Positions 33,628-41,613 of a stretch of 64,000 bases of DNA are shown one piece after another (positions within the stretch are counted from its first letter, which is position 1; each line of letters starts with the position of its first letter). Source of the DNA: Litorivivens sp041624475 (GTDB lineage Bacteria; Pseudomonadota; Gammaproteobacteria; Pseudomonadales; Spongiibacteraceae); contig NZ_JBFJUX010000008.1 of assembly GCF_041624475.1 (NCBI RefSeq), positions 1 through 64,000 on the forward strand, in the 5' to 3' direction. The notes below the pieces were generated by a model that saw only the letters and a list, made by a program, of their open reading frames with translations, made no database searches and was not told the DNA's origin. Made by a program: the position numbers and the translations under genes.

Positions 33628-33754
33628 CTTATATGTCTGAGGCAAGATAAGTACCTCTGCGGGTCGCGATAGGTACAAGCAAGCGCTATAGTGGTAAGAA
33701 ACAATTGGCCTAACCAGGGCGGCCGTGGTGCCGCAGCGCGACTAGGATGCCTGC

Positions 33755-34798
33755 TTGACTCCCTTTCGAATCTCCTTGCTTATTTCTGTTCCAGTGCTGG
33801 TGCTATTGAGTCCAGCGCTGATGGCGCGTGACCTCGTGCCAATTACCGATAACGATGAGCTGTATTTTGGCGGTGAGCGCAAAAAGCGTAATGTGCCCGA
33901 ACAGGTAAAGGACGAAGAGCCGGGCTTCATGGTGCGCAGCTTGCAGCAGATGGAGATTCAGCGCGACTGGCTCAGCAAGGGCTACGTCGGCATGTGGCGA
34001 GGTCTGGACAGCTATTTTACTGACGGCGCTAACTTTGAGAGTGAGAACGACAGTGAGATGCGCCTGGAAACCAAGCAGACATGGCGAGCAGAAGGGGAGA
34101 TCGAGAGCGATGTTCGGCTGAGGGTTCGGGTTGATCTCCCGAATACGGAAAAAAAGCTCAAGCTGTTTTTCAGCTCGGACGAAGAGAGCAGTGTTGAAGA
34201 GCGGGTGCGTTCGGTCTCCACAGGCGAGCGGATTAAACGCGAGGATTCTGTGTCCGGCCTTGAATTCTCGCCGGACGATAAAGAGAGAAAGTGGCGCCGC
34301 AAGTTCAGCGGCGGTGTGCGGCTGCGTTCGTCACTGGTGCCCTATGTCAAATTTCAGATCAAGCGCGAGTGGGGTGAGGAAGATGGCGAGAGCTGGTTTC
34401 ATCTGCTGCGCCAGAAGGTTGAATATTTCGATGACGATGGCTGGGGAAGCAGCTCGGAATTTACCTCAAGTCACCCTGTTGGCGATGTCTTTATCTTCAG
34501 TGTCTGGCTGGAAGCGGATTTTGAAGACCAGCTGAATTTTTTTGAATACGCCAATGTCTACACGCTGACCCAGGTGGTGTCCGAGCGCTCGGCGGTGCAT
34601 TACCGGTTCGGTGCCCTTGGCGCGAGCCAGCCAGTGCCCCGTGTCAACGGGGTATTCTACGGCTTGAGCTGGCAGTATCAGCTCTATGAGGACTGGATCT
34701 TTCTGGGCTTGTCCCCGGAGGTGTTTTACCCACGGGAGCTGAATTGGAGCGCAGAGCCCAGTATTACGGCCAAGCTGGAAATCTTCTTCGCGGAGTAA
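33755..34798 (+). CDS. Uncharacterised envelope protein, possible outer-membrane beta-barrel
   Basis: 347 residues, assuming TTG 33755 as start; that start is needed to include the signal peptide (MTPFRISLLISVPVLVLLSPALMA). The mature part is rich in alternating charged/aromatic residues and beta strands, for example FSGGVRLRSSLVPYVKFQIK, FIFSVWLEADF, YANVYTLTQV and LGASQPVPRVNGVFYGLSWQY, as expected of a barrel. It ends IFFAE, not in the usual terminal Phe. I do not recognise the family. No operon partner; converges on csrA. Confidence 0.65.
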   Translation: MTPFRISLLISVPVLVLLSPALMARDLVPITDNDELYFGGERKKRNVPEQVKDEEPGFMVRSLQQMEIQRDWLSKGYVGMWRGLDSYFTDGANFESENDSEMRLETKQTWRAEGEIESDVRLRVRVDLPNTEKKLKLFFSSDEESSVEERVRSVSTGERIKREDSVSGLEFSPDDKERKWRRKFSGGVRLRSSLVPYVKFQIKREWGEEDGESWFHLLRQKVEYFDDDGWGSSSEFTSSHPVGDVFIFSVWLEADFEDQLNFFEYANVYTLTQVVSERSAVHYRFGALGASQPVPRVNGVFYGLSWQYQLYEDWIFLGLSPEVFYPRELNWSAEPSITAKLEIFFAE

Positions 34799-34806
34799 GC
34801 GAGGGT

Positions 34807-34983
34807 TTATTCCTGGGGCTTTTCAGGTGCGTCGCGTTTTTCCAGCTCAGCGCGTAAAACGGTCACTTCTCTGGGCGCCTCGATGCCGACGCGCACGTTT
34901 TTTCCGTTTACCGACACAATTGTGATGCGGATATCATCACCGATAGTGAATACCTGGCCGGGTGTTCTATTGAGCACTAACAT
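34807..34983 (-). CDS. csrA: Divergent CsrA/RsmA-type RNA-binding regulator
   Basis: 58 residues from ATG 34983, preceded by GGGAGAG. CsrA fold is recognisable (GDDIRITIVSVNGKNVRVGIEAP). Key RNA-binding Leu4 and Arg44 are kept, but the otherwise conserved N-terminal LTRRVGE becomes LNRTPGQ and HREEI near 43-47 becomes LRAEL. The C-terminus is a charged KPQE tail. It is therefore probably a paralogue of the main CsrA with altered RNA specificity. Confidence 0.85.
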   Translation of the reverse strand: MLVLNRTPGQVFTIGDDIRITIVSVNGKNVRVGIEAPREVTVLRAELEKRDAPEKPQE

Positions 34984-35319
34984 AACTTCTCTCCCGCATC
35001 TCACCCATCCCGGGCTTGCTGCAATCAAAATCGACAAAGCGGGAATTCTACCCCAGTTGTGCAGAAATAGCATGACGGGGGCTGCCGGCAACGGCCTGCA
35101 TCCGCGCCATGCTGTGAAGCCTTACCATAAATAAATCTTAGAGCTGCGCTGGGTTACTGGTGGGCGGAGTGCGGTCAATTGTGCTGCGGTGCCTCGATTT
35201 TAGCTCTGGTGCCAGAGTTAATCGTTGTAACAAAGTGTCAATTTACTGTAAGTGCGGATCATTGGCGTGGGGCACGCAACGCGAGATTCTAGCGGCCGTT
35301 ATCTTTTTCGGAGACAGCT
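34984..35319. other. 336-bp intergenic region between csrA and thiolase gene
   Basis: No gene seen. Holds the divergent promoters of csrA (minus) and the beta-oxidation genes (plus). A small hairpin CTCTGG-TG-CCAGAG lies at 35204-35217. A CGGAGAC ribosome-binding site precedes the thiolase start. No recognised operator. Confidence 0.6.
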
Positions 35320-36528
35320 ATGAGTCAATCAGCCTTGATTTACGATGCGGTGCGGACTCCGCGCAGCAAGGGTAAAAAAGACGGCAGCCTGCATGAAGTA
35401 AAGCCGGTGGATCTACTGGCGGGCCTGCTCAATGGTCTGCGCGATCGCTACGAGCTGGACACCAGCCGGGTGGACGATGTGGTGGCTGGCTGTGTGGTGC
35501 CGGTCGGCGAGCAGGGCGCCTGTGTGGCGAAAACGGCGGTCATGAAAGCGGGTTGGGATGAATCCGTTGCCGGTGTCCAGCTGGACAGGTTTTGTGCATC
35601 CGGTCTGGAAGCGGTCAATATCGCTGCACAAAAAATAGCCTCGGGCTGGGAAGACCTGGTCGTGGCCGGTGGTGTGGAATGCATGTCGCGGGTCCCGATG
35701 GGGGCCAATGGCGGTGCCTGGGGCGAAGACCCGGCCACGGCCATTGATACCGCCTTTGTGCCGCAGGGCATCGGCGCCGATCTGATTGCTACCCTTGATG
35801 GCTATAGCCGACAGGACGTAGACGCCTTTGCGGCTGAATCCCAGCGCAAGGCTGCCGCGGCCCGCGACGCGGGTTATTTCGATCGCTCAGTGATTCCGGT
35901 GCGCGACGACAACGGCCTTGTCATTCTGGAAAAGGATGATTTCATTAAGCCGGGTACAACGGTAGAGAGCCTGGCCGGCCTGAAACCTTCCTTTGAGTTT
36001 CTGGGTTCACTGGGCTACGACGATATTGCCCTGAGCAAGTACCCTCAGGTGGCAAAAATCCAGCACGTTCACCACGCGGGCAACTCCTCGGGTATTGTCG
36101 ATGGCGCTGCCGCTGTACTGATCGGCAGCGAGAAGATCGGCAAGGAACTGGGGCTGACACCGCGCGGTCGCATTGTTGCGACAGCAGTCACCAGTACAGA
36201 ACCCACCATTATGCTCACCGGCCCGGCGCCCGCAGCCAAAAAAGTGCTCGAACGCGCCGGTATGAGCTTCGACGATATTGATTTGTTTGAAGTGAATGAA
36301 GCCTTCGCCTCCGTGCCCATGCGCTTTCACACCGCAACCGGGGTTCCCTATGAAAAGATCAACGTCAACGGTGGTGCCATTGCTATGGGGCACCCGCTGG
36401 GCGCTACCGGCGCCATGCTGACCGGCACCTGTCTGGATGAGCTGGAGCGCCGCGGCCTGCGCTACGGCCTGATCACCCTGTGTGTGGGTGGTGGCATGGG
36501 TATCGCAACCATTATTGAGCGCGTTTAA
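35320..36528 (+). CDS. fadA: Acetyl-CoA C-acyltransferase (thiolase)
   Basis: 402 residues. Thiolytic cleavage of 3-oxoacyl-CoA, last step of the beta-oxidation cycle. Catalytic Cys92 in DRFCASGLEAVN, His in NVNGGAIAMGHPLGATGA, and second Cys in LCVGGGMGIA are all present. MSQSALIYDAVRTPRSKGKKDG is a typical start, with a good ribosome-binding site. First gene of a four-gene run with the multifunctional FadB/J-like protein, an acyl-CoA dehydrogenase and a crotonase. Gene symbol is by function, not proven orthology. Confidence 0.92.
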   Translation: MSQSALIYDAVRTPRSKGKKDGSLHEVKPVDLLAGLLNGLRDRYELDTSRVDDVVAGCVVPVGEQGACVAKTAVMKAGWDESVAGVQLDRFCASGLEAVNIAAQKIASGWEDLVVAGGVECMSRVPMGANGGAWGEDPATAIDTAFVPQGIGADLIATLDGYSRQDVDAFAAESQRKAAAARDAGYFDRSVIPVRDDNGLVILEKDDFIKPGTTVESLAGLKPSFEFLGSLGYDDIALSKYPQVAKIQHVHHAGNSSGIVDGAAAVLIGSEKIGKELGLTPRGRIVATAVTSTEPTIMLTGPAPAAKKVLERAGMSFDDIDLFEVNEAFASVPMRFHTATGVPYEKINVNGGAIAMGHPLGATGAMLTGTCLDELERRGLRYGLITLCVGGGMGIATIIERV

Positions 36529-36559
36529 GCCGACGGACGAATCAGAAAGGGTATTAGTC

Positions 36560-38704
36560 ATGACTGGACAATTTCACTACGAGAAAGACAGCGACAACAT
36601 CGTGACCGTAACCATGGATATGAGTGGTCCGGTTAACGCGATGAACGATGAATATATCGAGCTAATGAGCGCGACTGTCGAGCGCCTTGAGAAAGAACGC
36701 GACGACATCGCCGGCGTGGTACTGACCTCCGCCAAGAAAACTTTTTTCGCCGGTGGCGATATCAAGAACATGCTGAAGGCCGAGCCGGGCAAGGATGAGG
36801 AAGGCCTGTTCCTGATGTGCGAAGAGATCAAGGGCATGCTCGCCAAACTGGAAAAAATCGGCAAGCCGGTGGTGGCAGCAGTCAATGGCGCAGCCTTGGG
36901 CGGCGGTTATGAAATCTGCCTGGCCTGCCACCACAGGGTGGCCTTGAACTCCCCGGCAGTGCAGGTTGGCTTGCCTGAAGTGAGCCTGGGCCTGCTCCCC
37001 GGTGGTGGCGGCATTGTGCGGCTGGTGAGCAAGCTGGGCGTTGAAAAAGCTATTATGCCGCTGCTGGAGGGCACCCGCTTTAATGTGGTGAAAGCGCAGG
37101 CCGCAGGCCTGATCGAAGAGGTGGCAGACACTCCCGAGGAGATGATTGCCAAGGCCAAAGTCTGGATCAAGGCCAACCCCGAGGCCAGTAACCCCTGGAA
37201 TGAAAAGGGGTTCAAGATTCCTGGCGGTGATATGCGCAACCCCAAGGTTGCGCAGATGGTGCAGGGCGCCATCCCCATGTTGCTGCAAAAGACCCGTGGG
37301 CTGGTGCCAGCGCCAGCGCGGATTCTGGATGTGATTGCCAATACCCTGCGGGTGGATTTTGACACCGCGATGCGCATCGAAAGTCGCGGCCTTACGGCGC
37401 TGGTAACCACGCCTCAGGCCAAAAACCTGATGAACTTCTTTATGCAGATGAATCAGGTCAACGGTGGTGGCAGCCGCCCCAAAGGCATCGATAAAACCGC
37501 CGTCAAAAAGGTGGGCGTGCTGGGTGCGGGCATGATGGGGCAGGGTATCGCCTATGTGTCAGCCAAAGCCGGTATCGAGGTGGTGCTGAAAGATATCAGC
37601 CAGGATGCGGCCGACAAGGGCAAAGCCTACTCCGAAAAGCTGCTGGATAAAGCAGTGGCCAAAGGGCGAATGAGCGAAGAGAAAAAGGCCGGCATTCTGG
37701 GCTTGATCAAGGCAACGGCCAACGCGGAAGATCTGCAGGGCTGTGATTTGATTATCGAGGCGGTGTTTGAAAACGTCGACCTGAAGCACAAGATCACCAA
37801 AGAGCTGGAGCCCATGCTGGCAGATAACGGCGTGTGGGGTTCCAATACGTCCACCTTGCCCATCACGCTGCTCGCCGAGCCATCCCAAAAACCGGAAAAC
37901 TTTATCGGTATTCACTTCTTCTCGCCGGTCGACAAAATGCCGCTGGTGGAAATTATCGTGGGTGAGAAAACCTCCGACGAAACCCTGGCGCGCGCCTTTG
38001 ACTACGCCCAGCAAATCAAAAAGACCCCGATTGTGGTGAACGATTCGCGCGGCTTTTTTACCTCCCGCGTATTCGGTACCTATATCGACGAGGGCGCGTT
38101 GTTGGTCGAGGAAGGACTGAGTCCGGCGCTGATTGAGAATCTGGGCAAGGCCATCGGCATGCCGGTTGGGCCGCTTGCGGTACAGGATGAAGTCAGCCAG
38201 CAGTTGACGATCAAGGTGAATGAAACCAACCGCGACCTCGACGAGCGAGCGGGGCAGGAACCTGCGCCGGAAACGGCAGCTTACCGCCTTGCCAAGCGCA
38301 TGATCGATAACGGCCGTGGGGGGCGCGCCCATGGCGGCGGTTACTACGACTATCCGGAAGGTGGTGAGAAAGAGCTCTGGCCCGAGCTGCAGAACTGGTT
38401 TTATAACGAGGACGTCAGCCTGCCACAGCAGGATATCAAGGATCGTTTGCTGTTCAGGCAGGTCGTCGAATCCCTGCGCTGCTTTGAAGAGGGTGTGATG
38501 AACAATGTGCCCGACTCCAATATCGGCTCCATTATGGGCATCGGCTTTCCTCCCCACACCGGCGGTGTTTTCCAGTTTATCAACACCTATGGCTTGCAAT
38601 CCTTTGTCGATCGCTGCAACGAATTGAGCGAAAAATACGGTGAGCGCTTTGCCCCGCCGCAATTGCTGCTTGATAAGGCGAAAAAGAAGGAGCTGTTTGC
38701 TTGA
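36560..38704 (+). CDS. fadJ: Multifunctional 3-hydroxyacyl-CoA dehydrogenase/enoyl-CoA hydratase (FadB/FadJ-like)
   Basis: 714 residues from ATG 36560, 31 bp after the thiolase stop; upstream in-frame codons would overlap thiolase. N-terminal crotonase domain: FFAGGDIKNML and NGAALGGGYEICLACH, with PEVSLGLLPGGGG. Dehydrogenase domain from ~315: NAD-binding VGVLGAGMMGQGIAY, ending with FFSPVDKMPLVEI. C-terminal dehydrogenase domain with GPLAVQDEVS and the GIGFPPHTGG block. Forms the hydratase/dehydrogenase partner of the thiolase. FadB versus FadJ cannot be resolved here. Confidence 0.93.
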   Translation: MTGQFHYEKDSDNIVTVTMDMSGPVNAMNDEYIELMSATVERLEKERDDIAGVVLTSAKKTFFAGGDIKNMLKAEPGKDEEGLFLMCEEIKGMLAKLEKIGKPVVAAVNGAALGGGYEICLACHHRVALNSPAVQVGLPEVSLGLLPGGGGIVRLVSKLGVEKAIMPLLEGTRFNVVKAQAAGLIEEVADTPEEMIAKAKVWIKANPEASNPWNEKGFKIPGGDMRNPKVAQMVQGAIPMLLQKTRGLVPAPARILDVIANTLRVDFDTAMRIESRGLTALVTTPQAKNLMNFFMQMNQVNGGGSRPKGIDKTAVKKVGVLGAGMMGQGIAYVSAKAGIEVVLKDISQDAADKGKAYSEKLLDKAVAKGRMSEEKKAGILGLIKATANAEDLQGCDLIIEAVFENVDLKHKITKELEPMLADNGVWGSNTSTLPITLLAEPSQKPENFIGIHFFSPVDKMPLVEIIVGEKTSDETLARAFDYAQQIKKTPIVVNDSRGFFTSRVFGTYIDEGALLVEEGLSPALIENLGKAIGMPVGPLAVQDEVSQQLTIKVNETNRDLDERAGQEPAPETAAYRLAKRMIDNGRGGRAHGGGYYDYPEGGEKELWPELQNWFYNEDVSLPQQDIKDRLLFRQVVESLRCFEEGVMNNVPDSNIGSIMGIGFPPHTGGVFQFINTYGLQSFVDRCNELSEKYGERFAPPQLLLDKAKKKELFA

Positions 38705-38716
38705 TTTAAAACTCCC

Positions 38717-38829
38717 GTCATTGCGCGCCCAAAGCACTTCGTGGGGCATGCGAAACGCAGCGAAGCAAACTCCAGCAGCTTCTGCCATGCCCAGAGAGAT
38801 TGCTTCGTCGCTCCACTCCTCGCAATGAC
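38717..38829. repeat. GTCATTGCG-ended intergenic repeat element
   Basis: 113-bp element with GTCATTGCG at the left end and CGCAATGAC at the right. The right half reads, on the minus strand, as the widespread bacterial repeat GTCATTGCGAGGAGTGGAGC continuing into GACGAAGCAATCTC; the left half is an altered copy (GCGAAGCAAACTCC). A nested GGGCATGC / GCATGCCC-like pair lies in the middle. It sits between the fadJ-like and acyl-CoA dehydrogenase genes. Confidence 0.85.
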
Positions 38830-38877
38830 TGGAGGGTATAGATAGCCAGCGGCGCCTACCCTAATCGGAGATCAAAA

Positions 38878-40047
38878 ATGCTAAAACGCAACTTCACCGA
38901 AGAGCAGATCATGTTCCGCGGTGCCTACCGAAAATTTCTGGAAAAGGAAATTGCGCCTCACGTCGAGCGCTGGCGCGAGCAGGGCATTGTTGATCGGGAG
39001 GCTTTCACCAAGGCGGGTGAACAGGGCTTTCTGATGGTCTGGCCGGATGAGAAATACGGCGGTATGGGCGATAGCGACTTTCGGTTTGAGCAGATTATTA
39101 TCGAAGAGACCGCCAATGTGCTGGCGGGGGATTGGAATAACTCTCTCCACAGTCGTCTGGTCGGCCCCTACCTGTCCCGCTTTGGCAGCGAGGAGCAGCT
39201 GGAGCGATTTCTGCCGCGGTGTGTGAGCGGTGAATGCATACTGGGTATTGCCATGACCGAACCGGATGCGGGGTCAGATCTGGCGGGTATGCGGGCAACG
39301 GCCAGAGATCAAGGAGATCACTGGCTGCTAAACGGAACCAAGACCTACATCAGCAACGGCATACTGGCTGACCTGGTTGTGGTGGCAGCCAAGACAGACC
39401 CGGAAAACAATCCGCATGCGATGGGGCTGTTTCTGGTTGAGCGCGGTATGGAGGGTTTCGAACGCGGCCGCAACCTCAAAAAAATGGGGATGAAGGCGCA
39501 GGATACCGCCGAACTCTTTTTCCACGATGTGAAAATCCCCAAGGAAAATGTGCTCGGTGATCCTGCGCACGGTTTTATTTATTTAATGCAGGGCCTGGCC
39601 GAAGAGCGGCTGTTAGGCGCCTGTGGCTTTATTGCCTCAGCCCAGAAAGCCTTTGAAGTTACCCGCGACTTTGTTATGGAGCGCAAGGCCTTCGGCAAGC
39701 CGCTTTCTTATATGCAGAACACCCAGTTCAAAATGGCTGAACTGCGCACCGAGATCGATGTGGCGCAAGCCCATGTGGATGCCTGTGTGGCGGCGCACAA
39801 TAAAGGCGAGCTTACGGCGGAAGACGCGGCAAAAGCCAAGCTCTACACCAGCGAGGTGTTGTGCCGGATGGTAGACGAGGGCGTGCAGTTACACGGCGGT
39901 GCGGGCTATATGGATGAGTATCCCATCTCGCGGATGTACACCGATGCGCGTATCACACGGATATTTGCTGGCACTTCTGAGATTATGAAACTGATTGTCG
40001 GGCGTGACGTTTTTTCCGATAACTTCGTGTCGTACATCGACCGCTAG
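38878..40047 (+). CDS. Acyl-CoA dehydrogenase (long-chain/isovaleryl type)
   Basis: 389 residues. N-terminal domain WPDEKYGGMGDSDF, FAD loop EPDAGSDLAGM, NGTKTYISNG, and the C-terminal LHGGAGYMDEYPISRMYTDARI. The C-terminal AGTSEI lacks the short-chain-type catalytic Glu. A Glu in AEERLLGACG (helix G) fits the long-chain/isovaleryl catalytic position. Ribosome-binding site CGGAGATC precedes the ATG. Follows the fadJ-like gene after a repeat element and precedes a crotonase gene by 9 bp. First oxidation step of the local beta-oxidation set. Confidence 0.92.
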   Translation: MLKRNFTEEQIMFRGAYRKFLEKEIAPHVERWREQGIVDREAFTKAGEQGFLMVWPDEKYGGMGDSDFRFEQIIIEETANVLAGDWNNSLHSRLVGPYLSRFGSEEQLERFLPRCVSGECILGIAMTEPDAGSDLAGMRATARDQGDHWLLNGTKTYISNGILADLVVVAAKTDPENNPHAMGLFLVERGMEGFERGRNLKKMGMKAQDTAELFFHDVKIPKENVLGDPAHGFIYLMQGLAEERLLGACGFIASAQKAFEVTRDFVMERKAFGKPLSYMQNTQFKMAELRTEIDVAQAHVDACVAAHNKGELTAEDAAKAKLYTSEVLCRMVDEGVQLHGGAGYMDEYPISRMYTDARITRIFAGTSEIMKLIVGRDVFSDNFVSYIDR

Positions 40048-40056
40048 GAGCTCACA

Positions 40057-40842
40057 ATGGCAGCAGCATACAAAACGCTCGACTACGCAGAGACCGGCGC
40101 CATCGCCACGATTCTGCTCGACAAGCCGGAAACCCTGAATGCCTTCAGCCAGCAAATGCGCAGCGAGTTGCTGGCGGTGTTGTCAGACCTTGAAAACAAC
40201 AGCGCTGTGCGCGTTGTTCTTTTTGGCTCTACCGGTAAGGCATTTTCATCAGGCGCAGATTTGGTGGAAGGCATTGGTGAGCACAAAACGGTCGAAGATC
40301 AGCTCATGAAAGAGTACGCGCCGCTGCTCGACAAGATGGCGAATTTGCCGCAGCCCATTATTGCCGTGGTACCGGGTGTGATGGCCGGCATAGGAGCTGC
40401 CTTTGCCATGAACTGTGACCTCGTCGTGATGTCGGACACGGGCAGCATGCTAATGGCGTTTACCAATATAGGGCTGGTGCCCGATGGCGGCGCCAGCTGG
40501 CAGCTGTTGCGGCATCTCGGTTACCAAAGAGCGTTTCAGCTGATTGCGGAAGGCGGTCGCATGAGTGCGCATGACTGCCTGGAAGCGGGCATAGCAAACA
40601 AACTGGTGCCAGCCGATCAGCTAATGGCGGAAGCACGCAGCTGGGCTGAGGAGCTATCCGGTCGCGCGCCCATTGCTCTGCGCGAAGTTAAACAACTGCT
40701 GCGCAAGGCGTCAGTGTTGTCCTACGCCGATACTATAGCGCTTGAGGCCAAGGCCCAGAATGTGTGTGTGGCAACGGAAGATTCGGCTGAAGCGGTTGCG
40801 GCCTTTCTGGAGAAACGCCCGGCGGTATTCAAGGGGAGGTAG
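40057..40842 (+). CDS. Enoyl-CoA hydratase/isomerase, PaaG-like
   Basis: 261 residues, 9 bp after the acyl-CoA dehydrogenase gene, so co-transcribed. Crotonase fold: AFSSGADLVEG and VPGVMAGIGAAFAMNCD form the CoA and oxyanion regions. The catalytic region FTNIGLVPDGGASW carries Asp where hydratases have Glu. That is the pattern of PaaG/enoyl-CoA isomerases, suggesting double-bond isomerisation of unsaturated intermediates. Confidence 0.88.
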   Translation: MAAAYKTLDYAETGAIATILLDKPETLNAFSQQMRSELLAVLSDLENNSAVRVVLFGSTGKAFSSGADLVEGIGEHKTVEDQLMKEYAPLLDKMANLPQPIIAVVPGVMAGIGAAFAMNCDLVVMSDTGSMLMAFTNIGLVPDGGASWQLLRHLGYQRAFQLIAEGGRMSAHDCLEAGIANKLVPADQLMAEARSWAEELSGRAPIALREVKQLLRKASVLSYADTIALEAKAQNVCVATEDSAEAVAAFLEKRPAVFKGR

Positions 40843-40850
40843 CTTTAAAT

Positions 40851-40873
40851 CCCCTCTCCCTTCGGGAGAGGGG
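40851..40873. repeat. CCCTCTCCC-type hairpin
   Basis: Ten-bp perfect stem CCCCTCTCCC / GGGAGAGGGG with a TTC loop, followed by AGGGTGA. Same cores as the 33-bp palindrome at 26939. Lies between two convergent genes and could also act as a transcription terminator lacking a T-run. Confidence 0.8.
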
Positions 40874-40937
40874 AGGGTGACTTGAAGAAGGGCGGTGACA
40901 AGTTGCCTCTCCCGCCCTGAAAGTAGCTAAGTAAAAT

Positions 40938-41126
40938 TTACTCGCTGATAACCGGCATTTCAGCCAGATCAGCATCACCCGGCAGATTGATCTCTGCGAC
41001 CTGAATGGCGTCGTTGCCGCGCACGGCGCCGGTGACCACCACTTCTTCAATATGCTGTACCGCCTCGTTGGCAGACGCCAGGGTCGGGATCAGGGCAATG
41101 GCAAAGCAGAATGCAGCGCGTTTCAT
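40938..41126 (-). CDS. Small exported protein with TonB-box-like motif (possible receptor remnant)
   Basis: 62 residues. Signal peptide MKRAAFCFAIALIPTLASA, then IEEVVVTGAVRGND, which is the TonB box and start of a TonB-dependent receptor. The frame then ends at PVISE with a stop, with no receptor downstream. ATG 41126 has an AGGGTT leader. It may be the stub of a lost receptor gene or a functional mini-protein. A Fur-like site lies ~130 bp upstream, shared with the divergent PepSY operon. Confidence 0.55.
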   Translation of the reverse strand: MKRAAFCFAIALIPTLASANEAVQHIEEVVVTGAVRGNDAIQVAEINLPGDADLAEMPVISE

Positions 41127-41230
41127 GGGTAAACCCTCGTTGGTTAAATTCAGACAGAACAGAGTTTGCCCAATGAATATGACAAGCTGATGACAACGTA
41201 ATAATTAATCTTCCCGCCGCCTCTCGTTCC

Positions 41231-41251
41231 TCCTCTCCCTGGGGTGAGGGG
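41231..41251. repeat. Partial CCCTCTCCC-type repeat
   Basis: CCTCTCCC followed by GGGGTGAGGGG resembles half of the palindromic repeat found at 26939 and 48552, without the second arm. Directly before the Fur-like site. Confidence 0.5.
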
Positions 41252-41256
41252 TGGAT

Positions 41257-41275
41257 CATAATGAGAATGATTCTT
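41257..41275 (+). promoter_or_regulatory. Candidate Fur box upstream of PepSY operon
   Basis: Matches the 19-bp Fur consensus at 14 of 19 positions; the core AGAATGATTCT is a perfect 11-nt palindrome. It is 54 bp before the start of the small membrane protein gene of an iron-related PepSY operon and also upstream of the divergent TonB-box mini-gene. Confidence 0.6.
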
Positions 41276-41328
41276 GATCGCGCCATACCGCCCTGCTAAG
41301 GTAGCCGCTTTTCCTTCTTGGGTGGTCA

Positions 41329-41613
41329 ATGGTGTTTGCAAACTGGCGCTGGCCCCGTATTTTCCTGGTCGGGCCTCTGGTTTTTCTGAGTACCTTTCTC
41401 ACCGTCTGCGGCGCCTCAGTCTATTTACCCGCCGGGCCTGCCAGGATCGATAATGTCGCAATCCCCCTGGTGCTGTTTCCCGCCATTTGGGCGCTGCTCT
41501 TCTTTTACAGTTACCTCGACAGCCGGCTTATCCGTGCCTATACAGTGGTGCTGCTTGTGCTGGGCGCCAATCTCGCGCTGGTGCTACTGCACATAAGCGG
41601 AGGCAGCCAGTGA
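41329..41613 (+). CDS. Small membrane protein, DUF3649-like
   Basis: 94 residues with three hydrophobic segments (~12-30, ~45-62, ~72-90). Sits directly before a PepSY-TM gene, with the next start overlapping its stop (GTGA). This position and topology match the DUF3649 proteins that accompany PepSY-TM and DUF3325 genes downstream of siderophore receptors. Function unknown. Expected to be iron-regulated through the adjacent Fur-like site. Confidence 0.7.
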   Translation: MVFANWRWPRIFLVGPLVFLSTFLTVCGASVYLPAGPARIDNVAIPLVLFPAIWALLFFYSYLDSRLIRAYTVVLLVLGANLALVLLHISGGSQ

